Source of the DNA: Arthrobacter sp. 18067
Lineage (GTDB): Bacteria; Actinomycetota; Actinomycetes; Actinomycetales; Micrococcaceae
Reading direction: 5' to 3'
Assembly (NCBI RefSeq): GCF_902706295.1
Contig: NZ_CACSJJ010000020.1
Coordinates: 1 to 64,000, forward strand
Length of the DNA stretch: 64,000 bases
Under the pieces are notes generated by a model that saw only the letters and a list, made by a program, of their open reading frames with translations, was not told the origin of the DNA and did not search any database. How positions within the stretch are numbered: position 1 is the stretch's first letter; each line of letters begins with the position of its first letter. Both the position numbers and the translations under genes were made by a program. Positions 21,701 to 28,447 of this stretch are shown here, in pieces.

Positions 21701-22680
21701 ACGGCGCGTTCCTCGCCGACGACACTATGGTGGCGTCCTACGAACTTGGCGGCGGCTGGATGAAGATCGCTCCGGCCAAGATCGGGAAGCGCTCCTTCCT
21801 GGGCAACTCCGGCATGACGGCCGCAGGACGGAACGTTCCCAAGAATTCCCTCGTCGCCGTGCTGTCCGCCACGCCGGCCAAGGCTAAGTCGGGTACCTCG
21901 TGGTTGGGCAGCCCGCCGGTCAGGTTGCGCCGCACCGCCGTCGATGCTGACCAAACACGTACCTTCCGCCCGGCCCTCAAGCTCAAGTTTGCACGGGCAT
22001 TGTGGGAACTTTGCCGATTGGTGCCGGTCATCCTCACGGTCACCATCGCCGTCAGCGTGATGCTGGTCCTGGACTGGATTGCACGCGGGTGGGGTTACTG
22101 GATTGCGGCAGTCCTCGGCGGTGTCGTCATGCTGGCAGCCGGCGCCGTGGCCGCGGTCAGCTCCATCGTTGCCAAGTGGGTCCTGGTGGGGACCATCCGC
22201 TCGGGCGAACATCCCCTCTGGAGCTCGTTCATTTGGCGCAACGAGGTGGTGGACACCTTTATCGAGATGGTGAGCGCCCCGTGGTTTGCCCGCTCCGCCG
22301 CCGGAACCCCGGCATTGGTATGGTGGCTCCGCGGGCTTGGCGCGAAGATCGGCCGCGGAACGTGGTGCGAAAGCTATTGGCTCCCCGAGGCCGACCTTGT
22401 GACGCTCGGTGAGAATTCCACCGTCAACCGTGGCTGCGTTGTCCAGACGCACCTGTTCCACGATCGCGTGATGAGCCTGGACACGGTGAAACTAGGTAAC
22501 GGGGCGACGATGGGGCCGCACGGTGTCATCCTCCCCGCGGCCAGCATCGGCGACGGCGGAACGGTTGGTCCGGCGTCGTTGGTCATGCGCGGTGAGACTG
22601 TCCCGGCCGGAACGTACTGGATGGGTAACCCGGTGAGCCCGTGGGTGGGTCCGTCGGCACAAGCGCCGCGCCTCAAGTAG
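18724..22680 (+). CDS. Pls/PosA-type membrane nonribosomal peptide synthetase, predicted lysine-activating
   Basis: A 1318-aa single-module enzyme with the layout of epsilon-poly-lysine synthetases. An adenylation domain (about 30-500) has core motifs FTSGSTGTPKG, NTYGPTEAT, YRSGDL, GRADEQVKLGGRRIELGE and the lysine in TKTSGKVDR. A carrier domain (about 515-590) has the phosphopantetheine serine in FFAYGGGSLAAAQ. The rest has about six membrane segments (near 615-640, 654-685, 850-872, 880-920, 1098-1118, 1125-1158) alternating with three hexapeptide-repeat, left-handed beta-helix-like domains (about 775-825, 985-1050, 1225-1300). There is no classical condensation or thioesterase domain. Aligning A4-A5 to GrsA by eye gives DAESIGTVVK, which agrees with the bacitracin lysine code as I recall it at eight of ten positions. 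The GTG at 18724 was chosen over TTG 18694 and ATG 18742. Product identity is inference. Confidence 0.85.
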   Translation: MSTEHPMGAGQTPALTTYRPQLPGGAAAPAERTLVDILEQTTASFPEASALDDGHKSLSYTELLKAVRKFAATLNAAGLGRGDKIGVRIPSGTNELYIAILGILMAGAAYVPVDADDPDERARLVFGEAKVGAVIAAGLDVQLSGAAREPAPTPSTPGLDDDSWIIFTSGSTGTPKGVAVKHRSSAAFVDAEARIFLQTEPLGPQDRVLAGLSVAFDASCEEMWLAWRHGACLVPAPRALVRTGMDLGPWLINHGITVVSTVPTLAALWPAEALENVRLLIFGGEACPPELAERLAVDGREVWNTYGPTEATVVACAAPLGGPGPVRIGLPLDGWDLAVVDSHGVPIGEGGIGELIIGGVGLARYLDPAKDAEKYAPMTTLGWERAYRSGDLVRFEAEGLIFMGRADEQVKLGGRRIELGEVDAALQSLPGVAGAAAAVQTTAAGNQILVGYLAPVDGYELSMDEARRLLGESLPAALVPLLTVVDSLPTKTSGKVDRHALPWPLAGAGATEAGNAPLNLPDDARWVVEQWESVLGSPVSSLDADFFAYGGGSLAAAQLVSALRVRYPTVTVADIYATPRVGALIDAARQSIPDGGAPGPAADRTVRPTAVKSQIFQVLMGVPLHILVGMRWLTYLMAANRVLADFAGFTAAPVVSWWWIAASWLVFVSPLGRMAISVLAARLLLGRIEPGTYPRSGKTHLRLWLAEQIQDLSGAIGLASAPFVPYYARALGAKIGRDVHLHSLPPVTGLLSLGSGANIEPEVDLSGWWVDGDSVHIGQIHVGAGAVVGARSTLMPGATIGAGAHVDAGSAVLGKVKAGHLVAGSPAERRGKAKHEWPAPNSRRPVVDRLWFSAFASASALLALIPYISAFAAALVVLAFIQGHESLETALPQIALAVPLAALVWFFGNLVLILVVARLLGLGLKEGYYRVRSRIGWQVWATERLLDMARDLLFPVYASLFTPLWLRLLGAKVGKNVEASTVLLVPKMTTIGDGAFLADDTMVASYELGGGWMKIAPAKIGKRSFLGNSGMTAAGRNVPKNSLVAVLSATPAKAKSGTSWLGSPPVRLRRTAVDADQTRTFRPALKLKFARALWELCRLVPVILTVTIAVSVMLVLDWIARGWGYWIAAVLGGVVMLAAGAVAAVSSIVAKWVLVGTIRSGEHPLWSSFIWRNEVVDTFIEMVSAPWFARSAAGTPALVWWLRGLGAKIGRGTWCESYWLPEADLVTLGENSTVNRGCVVQTHLFHDRVMSLDTVKLGNGATMGPHGVILPAASIGDGGTVGPASLVMRGETVPAGTYWMGNPVSPWVGPSAQAPRLK

Positions 22681-22692
22681 ATTGGACGGATC

Positions 22693-24036
22693 ATGACCGT
22701 ACCAATCACCACCCCCATGACCGAAGCGGACCCCTACACCCTGGACCACGGCAGCACCAGCTACCGCGTGGACAGGTACGAGTTGGACCTCGACGTCCGG
22801 CTGGGCAGCAACAGGCTGGTCGGCAAGGCGGTCCTGCGATGCACGGCATTGGAACCTCTGGCGCAGGTTGTCCTTGACTTGGTGGGCCTGCGGGCGAGCA
22901 AAGTTCAGCTGGACGGCAAGAAGCTCCAGAAGTTCAACCACAGGGCAGAACACCTGGTATTGACCCCCGCGTCCCCGCTGAAGCCCGGCCAGCAGTTCTC
23001 GTTGGAGATCCGCTACGACGGCAACCCCCAGCCCCGCCGCGGCCTCTGGGGCGATGTCGGCTGGGAAGAACTGAACGACGGCGTATTGGTCGCCGGCCAG
23101 CCCAACGGCGCGGCCTCATGGTTCCCCTGCAATGACCATCCCCGCTACAAGTCCAGCTTCCTCATTTCCGTCACCACAGACGACAATTACCGCCCTGTGT
23201 GCAACGGCAAGTTGGTGTCCCACTCCCGCAAGTCGAGCCGGGAGACGTGGGTCTACGAACAGACAGAACCCATGGCCACTTACCTCGCGACAGTACAGAT
23301 CGGCCGGTACGCCAAGGTTCCCCTGCAGGTGGACGACACCCATCACCGAGTGCCGCAGTTCGTCGCAGTCACCCCCGAAATGGCAGTGGATGCTCTTCAA
23401 GGCCTGCGACGCCAGCCGGATATGATGCGGACCTTCGAGGACTGCTTCGGCCCCTACCCGTTCACCGACTACACCTCGGTGGTTACCGAAGACGAACTGG
23501 AAATCCCGCTGGAAGCCCAGACAGTCTCAATTTTCGGCCGAAACCATATGCGCGACTCCTGGGATGCGCAGCGCCTGATCGCCCACGAGCTTTCCCACCA
23601 GTGGTTTGGGAACTCGCTGACCGTCAGCAGCTGGAAAGACATCTGGCTGCATGAAGGATTCGCCTGCTACGCGGAGTGGTTGTGGTCCGAGGAATCCCGG
23701 ACGATGACGGTCGCTGCCCGCGCTACGGCCGCTTGGAAGAGGCTCGACGCCGGGCAGCAAGACTTGATGGTCGGCGACCCCGGGCCGGAGTTGATGTTCG
23801 ATGACCGTGTCTACAAGCGCGGTGCGCTGGCCGTTCATGCGGTGCGGATGGCAGCAGGAGACGAGGCCTTCTTTGGATTCCTTCAGCACTGGACGGCCGT
23901 GAATCGCCACGGTTCGGTGTCGACGGGGTCATTCATTGAAGCTGCCGACGCATTCATTCCGGGCCTTGATGCTGGCTCGGTCCTCCGGCCGTGGCTCTAC
24001 GAGGCTGCGTTGCCGGCGCTGCCTTCCGTGCGTTAG
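22693..24036 (+). CDS. M1-family zinc metallopeptidase, short form
   Basis: A 447-aa aminopeptidase-like enzyme. The zinc site is complete: H298-E299-L-S-H302, then E321 after exactly 18 residues (HEXXH-X18-E). The usual GAMEN substrate motif is replaced by IPLEAQT near 271-277. It holds the beta-sandwich and catalytic domains but lacks the large C-terminal domain of 850-aa PepN. No signal peptide is seen, so it should be cytoplasmic. It starts 12 bp after the synthetase stop and is almost certainly co-transcribed. M1-type enzymes are known to degrade epsilon-poly-lysine in producers, so self-protection or trimming of the product is a reasonable inference. Confidence 0.9.
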   Translation: MTVPITTPMTEADPYTLDHGSTSYRVDRYELDLDVRLGSNRLVGKAVLRCTALEPLAQVVLDLVGLRASKVQLDGKKLQKFNHRAEHLVLTPASPLKPGQQFSLEIRYDGNPQPRRGLWGDVGWEELNDGVLVAGQPNGAASWFPCNDHPRYKSSFLISVTTDDNYRPVCNGKLVSHSRKSSRETWVYEQTEPMATYLATVQIGRYAKVPLQVDDTHHRVPQFVAVTPEMAVDALQGLRRQPDMMRTFEDCFGPYPFTDYTSVVTEDELEIPLEAQTVSIFGRNHMRDSWDAQRLIAHELSHQWFGNSLTVSSWKDIWLHEGFACYAEWLWSEESRTMTVAARATAAWKRLDAGQQDLMVGDPGPELMFDDRVYKRGALAVHAVRMAAGDEAFFGFLQHWTAVNRHGSVSTGSFIEAADAFIPGLDAGSVLRPWLYEAALPALPSVR

Positions 24037-24671
24037 CCGAGGGCCAAGGCTGCGACAAACCCGTCTGGCAGTTCCTCATCGGTGACATCCCGCAGGCCCG
24101 GCAAGTCCAGAACGTCCAGCTCAGCCGGGTTACGCCGCAGGCCCTCGCCGGTCATCTTTAGCCAGGCTTCCTTGCGCGACCACAACCGCGCCCGCTGTTC
24201 CGCCCGCTGATTGACCGGCACCGTGTCGAGAAAAAACTTCTCGGTTTCGGTCAGCGCGACGTCCTCAAAGCCGTCAAAGCCGACTCCGCTGATCGCTTCG
24301 AGGTCCACTCCCAGTCGGAGGCCATCCGTAGGGCGCACGACGCCGGCCAGCAGCACCCAGCCCGACGCCCGTGATGCGCTGAGCAGCAGAGGCGCGGGGC
24401 CGCCGTCGAGCATGAACCCAGGGCGGCCGTGGTCCTGGCCGGGGCCGCACTGCGGGCAGTGATAGTCAGGGACGAGCCGGGCAGGATCCACGTCGAGCAG
24501 CGAGGCGGCGAAGTGCTGCAAGGCCCCGCGGCCAGCGATGAAGTCCTCGCGGTCTGCAGGGTTGGCGAAGCGGAGAGCGCGTTCCAAAGCGGGTTTTCCG
24601 AGCAACTGAAGGCGGGTGCCGGGATTGGGGATGACGTGGAGCTTCCGCAGCTCAAACACCGGGCTATCCAT
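24033..24671 (-). CDS. Sfp-type 4'-phosphopantetheinyl transferase
   Basis: Transfers phosphopantetheine from CoA to a carrier-protein serine. The 212-aa protein has the magnesium motif LGVDLEAI (GVDxE), the second motif WSRKEAWLKMTGEG (WxxKEA) and an upstream CPQCG...HGRP element usual for Sfp-type enzymes. The ATG at 24671 has a strong GAGGGG site; a longer frame upstream was not preferred. It is convergent with the M1 peptidase and the two stop codons overlap by two bases (TTAG). The likely substrate is the carrier domain of the neighbouring synthetase, which fits the conserved neighbourhood. Confidence 0.9.
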   Translation of the reverse strand: MDSPVFELRKLHVIPNPGTRLQLLGKPALERALRFANPADREDFIAGRGALQHFAASLLDVDPARLVPDYHCPQCGPGQDHGRPGFMLDGGPAPLLLSASRASGWVLLAGVVRPTDGLRLGVDLEAISGVGFDGFEDVALTETEKFFLDTVPVNQRAEQRARLWSRKEAWLKMTGEGLRRNPAELDVLDLPGLRDVTDEELPDGFVAALALG

Positions 24672-24782
24672 CACGACCCCCTCGCAGTTTTGTGGCCCTC
24701 GAAAAGCTGAAGCGGAGTGGCACAGTTCTTCTGCCAACGCTAGCAAGTTCAGGGTGGTTCACGGTGTACCCGGCAGTGTGGA

Positions 24783-24824
24783 GGTGAGGTGCTGTGGTCG
24801 CGTCACGGACCGCAGCACCTCACC
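24783..24824 (-). terminator. hairpin after the alpha/beta hydrolase gene
   Basis: GTGAGGTGCTGTGGTC (24784-24799) pairs almost fully with GACCGCAGCACCTCAC (24808-24823). It starts six bases after the hydrolase stop on the minus strand. It has no T-run. Confidence 0.55.
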
Positions 24825-24829
24825 ACGGG

Positions 24830-25573
24830 TTAGGAGGCTGACTCGAGGTGGGCAGTTAGCTCGTCGTTGAAACGCTGGCCGATCCGTTGCACCGCATGGG
24901 GACTGCCATCGAAGAGGACACGCTTGGCCGGGAGCGTCTCTGCAAGAGCGTCAGCAACTTCCTCAAAGCCGGGAGTTCCTCCGCCGGTGACTACCAATTT
25001 GGGGAAGGGCGTTCCGGCCAGAATATGCGCAGGAGCCCCAGTCTCCCAGGGGCGCTCCGTGGTCAGGTTGCGAATGGCTTCCTCCATGGCTGGCGGCAGC
25101 GGCGACGGCAGCTGCATATCGATTCCCAGTACGTCCAGGAATCCTGCAGCAAAAGCTTCAAGATCATTGCATTCTGTCCCTGCAAAATACGCACGCAAGG
25201 CCTCCGCGAGCTGGTCGGCCCTTGGGCGTCCGGCTCCGTTAGGCATTGCAGGCGGCTCGATCACCGTGAGTGAAAGGATCTTCTCGGGAGCAAGCGCGGC
25301 GGCCCGCATAGCCACCACCCCACCCATTGAGGTTCCGACCAAGTGGGCGCCTTCACCCAGCAGTTCGACAATCTCCACGGCGTCTCGGTCAGGGTCTATA
25401 CGTTCTACCCCAGGACTCGGGCTGTACCCTCGCCGGTACGGTGCGATAATTTGGAAACGGTCGGCCAACACCTTTTGCTCGGCGAACGCCGTGGCGGCGG
25501 AGCTGAGGCTGCCATGGACCATCACCACACGCGGTCCAGATGTTCCCCAGCGTTCGGTTCTAAGTTCAGTCAC
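24830..25573 (-). CDS. alpha/beta-fold hydrolase
   Basis: A 247-aa serine hydrolase of unknown substrate. The oxyanion region [10 protein letters not shown], nucleophile elbow LVGTSMGGV (Ser) and terminal histidine in [11 protein letters not shown] are visible, and an acidic residue is expected between them. The GTG at 25573 overlaps the upstream SnoaL-like stop as GTGA, so the pair is translated together. Such pairs often act on small aromatic or polyketide-like compounds, but nothing here shows which. Confidence 0.85.
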   Translation of the reverse strand: MTELRTERWGTSGPRVVMVHGSLSSAATAFAEQKVLADRFQIIAPYRRGYSPSPGVERIDPDRDAVEIVELLGEGAHLVGTSMGGVVAMRAAALAPEKILSLTVIEPPAMPNGAGRPRADQLAEALRAYFAGTECNDLEAFAAGFLDVLGIDMQLPSPLPPAMEEAIRNLTTERPWETGAPAHILAGTPFPKLVVTGGGTPGFEEVADALAETLPAKRVLFDGSPHAVQRIGQRFNDELTAHLESAS

Positions 25574-26016
25574 TTGCCGACTCCGTTCACTGCCGCCGTT
25601 TGCAGCTCCGCCCGGGCGAAGACGCCCCGGTCGATGTCGAGTCGACGAGACTCGAAACGCCAGCCCTTTTGCGTGCGCACGACCACATCGTGGTAGGTGC
25701 CAGAGGCGATGATGAACGGGGGCTCATCGACCTGTAGCTTCGTAACGGCACAGGTGACCGCGGCAGTATCACCGTCGCCCTCAACTACGTAGTTGGTCAT
25801 CAGGTGGCGGGCGCCATCTTCCTTTCCGGCCGCGATATGACCCTCGATGAATTCTCGGATTGCCCTGTGGCCGGCGAAGGTTCCGTAGGTGGCGATGAAT
25901 TTCCCGTCCGGAATCCAGGCTTCCAGCCAGGCATCTATGTCATGGTTGTCGAGCGAGCGCATTTGAGCATTTGATAGCTCCACGATGGTTAGCTTGTCTT
26001 CGACGGAAAGCGGCAT
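25570..26016 (-). CDS. SnoaL-like / NTF2-fold protein
   Basis: A 148-aa protein with the cone-shaped NTF2 fold pattern: an N-terminal helix pair ([22 protein letters not shown]), [17 protein letters not shown], then strands ending [11 protein letters not shown]. The family includes dehydratases, isomerases and dioxygenase beta subunits. A strong AAGGAG site lies before the ATG. It is the first gene of a two-gene unit with the hydrolase, 150 bp downstream of an AraC regulator on the same strand, which probably controls it. Confidence 0.8.
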   Translation of the reverse strand: MPLSVEDKLTIVELSNAQMRSLDNHDIDAWLEAWIPDGKFIATYGTFAGHRAIREFIEGHIAAGKEDGARHLMTNYVVEGDGDTAAVTCAVTKLQVDEPPFIIASGTYHDVVVRTQKGWRFESRRLDIDRGVFARAELQTAAVNGVGK

Positions 26017-26166
26017 GGGGATCTCCTTAGTGAGTGATTGGGGCGTGACATTCAGCCATCGGCGTGATCGAACTCCATTGGCCGATCGGGTCGGTACTGA
26101 ACCATCCCTGTCCTTCTAAGTCTGCTTAGGCCAGGAGTGTCCTTCTACCGCAAACGCGAAGCCCGC

Positions 26167-27192
26167 CTAGCAGGATTGCGAAGCGCGTGCGCCGATCGGC
26201 TGACTTCGAGGGGTGCGAAGGACTACAGACGGGGACTCACCAAATCTGCTCTTGAACCTTGCAGCGAAATCGCCCAGATGTGCGAACCCACAGGCAAAGG
26301 CGACCGCCGCGACAGTGGTCTCCGCTCGATCGGCGAAGGACAGCTTCGAATACGCTCGCTCCAGTCGCTGGCCGCGGAGCCATTCCCCCGGCGACATCCC
26401 GACTTCACGACGGAACCCGAGCTGCAAGCTCCGCAAACTGACACCGCAGTACGCCGCGACGACCGAAAGCGGGAACGGTTCCGACAGGTTCCCATACATG
26501 TACTCCATTGCAAGAGCAACGTGATGGGGCGGCTGCGGCCCGGCGGCTCCGGCCAGACGCTGACTCAGGTTACTTGGGTAACCCAGCAACAAGGCTTCGG
26601 TGAGCAGGTCCTCGACCTTGTAAGCCAGCCGCGAAGGACGGCTAAGCATGGGGTCACTCGAGATCTGGATCGCCGCGTGGAGAACTCCTACCAGAGTGGG
26701 ACTAAGCTGACCTGCCAGACCGAAATGAACGGGCGCCGCATCAGCAGTTCCAAGCAATGCGGCCGCGGCCAGCTCAACCCGCCTACGATCCAGCCGGACC
26801 AGCAACTGGTCGAAGTCCCTTCCGACCTCGAGGGTAAATCCTCGGTACGGTCCGACCACAGCCATCGTTCCGGGCCGAAGATTGGCAGCCGACTTACCGT
26901 AGGAGAAGCGCGCCCGCCCAGCCACAGGCAAGGCGATAATGAAGTCGTCTTGCTCAGGTGATTTTGCCGAAATCGAGACATCTGCCCCGTAGTAAAGACG
27001 ACTCAATCCGAGTGCGTCATTGGGCAGGAAATCGAGGCGTACCGCAAGGCTGCTGTGCGGATCAGAAACCGCCAGCAGGTGCGGCCTAAGGGCTGTGGTG
27101 CATGCCTCGACAACTGCCTCAATGTCCCGTGATGCACGGAGCAGCGAGGTGCCATGCCCGCGCACTACCTCAGCAACGTCGTCGATTGACAT
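26167..27192 (-). CDS. AraC-family transcriptional regulator
   Basis: A 341-aa regulator. The N-terminal 200 residues match the sensor domain seen in regulators of aromatic catabolism (for example GRARFSYGKSAANLRPGTMA), and the C-terminus has two helix-turn-helix units: FPLSVVAAYCGVSLRSLQLG and AVAFACGFAHLGDFAARFK with SPSVVLR at the end. I chose ATG 27192 (MSIDDVAEVV) with GGGGAGG upstream; a 27-residue longer start exists. The following SnoaL-hydrolase pair is the likely target. Ligand unknown. Confidence 0.88.
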   Translation of the reverse strand: MSIDDVAEVVRGHGTSLLRASRDIEAVVEACTTALRPHLLAVSDPHSSLAVRLDFLPNDALGLSRLYYGADVSISAKSPEQDDFIIALPVAGRARFSYGKSAANLRPGTMAVVGPYRGFTLEVGRDFDQLLVRLDRRRVELAAAALLGTADAAPVHFGLAGQLSPTLVGVLHAAIQISSDPMLSRPSRLAYKVEDLLTEALLLGYPSNLSQRLAGAAGPQPPHHVALAMEYMYGNLSEPFPLSVVAAYCGVSLRSLQLGFRREVGMSPGEWLRGQRLERAYSKLSFADRAETTVAAVAFACGFAHLGDFAARFKSRFGESPSVVLRTPRSQPIGARASQSC

Positions 27193-27334
27193 GGCCGCAC
27201 CGCCTCCCCACCTAGGATAACGCCGGTCTCCGTACAGAGCACCACTCAGCGGGCCGCTTGCATCGCTGGCCAAAGCAAGCGCGAATCGCTTTCCTACCAG
27301 CCAGGCGTGAGCCTCCGTCGCTCGCCTCAGACGG

Positions 27335-27375
27335 CAGTGTTCCCCGCAGCCACAATCACGCTGCGAGGAACACTG
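27335..27375 (-). terminator. strong hairpin after the serine protease gene
   Basis: A 16-bp stem (CAGTGTTCCCCGCAGC with GCTGCGAGGAACACTG, one wobble) around a 9-base loop, 22 bases after the protease stop. No T-run follows on the minus strand. Confidence 0.65.
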
Positions 27376-27397
27376 TGGGTGGATTAACTCAGCCGGG

Positions 27398-28264
27398 CTA
27401 TTTCACCGACGTCAGGTAGTTAGCCAATGTGGGCGTGATCCGGGTGCCCGAGTTGGAGCTGCCGCCGTTGGTGTGGATGGCCACAATGGAGTTGGAGCTG
27501 TTGTAAACCGGAGCTCCACTCTGGCCGCCAAAGGTGTCCATCTTGTAGTAGACCTTCTCGGTGGTCGTGCTCTCAATGGGCCCGGTCATGGACCACATCG
27601 TGCCGAACGCTTTGTCCCCCGGGTAGCCGCGGACCGTTGTGCTGGTGCCATTCAGGCTCGCGGTCGTACCGGTGTAGTTAAGCCAGCCTGTGGTGTTGCC
27701 GATGGTGCAGTCGAGTTTGATGACGCCCCAGTCGGCGTTGGTGTTCGCCGAGTCGATCCAGCGCTGGTCCGTCAGCAGTTGCGTGGCGCCGCACGTACCG
27801 TAGGGATCAGTTGATCCATTGCGCCCCGGAGCCACTTTGACGCCCCAGGAGTAGTCAGCTGTCGATCCTGTGCCGCCCTCGTGCACGCAGTGCCCAGCAG
27901 TCAGCACGGTGTCATCGGAAATCAGGGCACCGGAGCAGATGTAGCCGCCGTTGAATTCAATCTGCACGATGGAGCGGTTGGGTGCAGCTGTGGTGTTAGT
28001 GATGCGGACGCGACCATCCGCGCCGATGACTGAGTCCGTGGAGGCGCCGCCATTCTTGGACGGTGCGGCAATCATGTATCTGTCTGCCAATGCTGACGCG
28101 GCGGAACCGGACGTCTGCGACGGGTCCACTGTGTGCGATACAGGCTGGACCTCGGCGGCGGCTACTTGCGGCGTCGGCTCTGACGCTGTTGCGGCTCCAC
28201 CAAGCGAGGACGTCAAAGCCATAACTGCAGCCCCGACAAGCAAAGCAACGTTCTGCTTCTTCAT
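27398..28264 (-). CDS. secreted trypsin/V8-like serine protease
   Basis: A 288-aa exported protease. A signal peptide (MKKQNVALLVGAAVMALTSS, cleavage likely after ATA-S) is followed by a pro-region to about residue 85. The catalytic triad is visible: His in VLTAGHC, Asp in NADWGVIKLD and Ser in FGGQSGAPVY. The GGQSGAPV motif and cysteine pairs (CSGALI...GHC, TCGATQ...LDC) resemble the S1B glutamyl-endopeptidase group. The ATG at 28264 has a GAAAGG site. It stands alone between the AraC gene and pheT and probably serves extracellular protein use. Confidence 0.9.
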   Translation of the reverse strand: MKKQNVALLVGAAVMALTSSLGGAATASEPTPQVAAAEVQPVSHTVDPSQTSGSAASALADRYMIAAPSKNGGASTDSVIGADGRVRITNTTAAPNRSIVQIEFNGGYICSGALISDDTVLTAGHCVHEGGTGSTADYSWGVKVAPGRNGSTDPYGTCGATQLLTDQRWIDSANTNADWGVIKLDCTIGNTTGWLNYTGTTASLNGTSTTVRGYPGDKAFGTMWSMTGPIESTTTEKVYYKMDTFGGQSGAPVYNSSNSIVAIHTNGGSSNSGTRITPTLANYLTSVK

Positions 28265-28332
28265 GGGTACCTTTCAAGGGACGGCTCTCAATGAACCGTG
28301 CGAGGGATGTGATACACATGCTTCACATGTGC

Positions 28333-28370
28333 ATGACAAAACTGTCATACAGATGTGAATAGTCTGTCAA
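28333..28370 (-). promoter_or_regulatory. protease promoter region with palindrome
   Basis: On the minus strand a TTGACA (28370-28365) precedes the perfect palindrome ATGACA-AAAC-TGTCAT (28333-28348), with repeated CACATG words just downstream. A TATGAC lies 15 bases after TTGACA. The palindrome probably is an operator for the secreted protease; the regulator is unknown. Confidence 0.4.
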
Positions 28371-28391
28371 GATGCTGGGAGCTCAATCTCA

Positions 28392-28432
28392 ATAAAAAGA
28401 AAATCCCCGGAACCATCAGGTCCCGGGGATTT
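28392..28432 (-). terminator. rho-independent terminator of pheST
   Basis: AAATCCCCGGAACC (28401-28414) pairs with GGTCCCGGGGATTT (28419-28432) around a 4-base loop. On the minus strand it is followed by TCTTTTTATTG. It lies 16 bases after the pheT stop. Confidence 0.88.
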
Positions 28433-28447
28433 ACTCGAACAGGGCGC

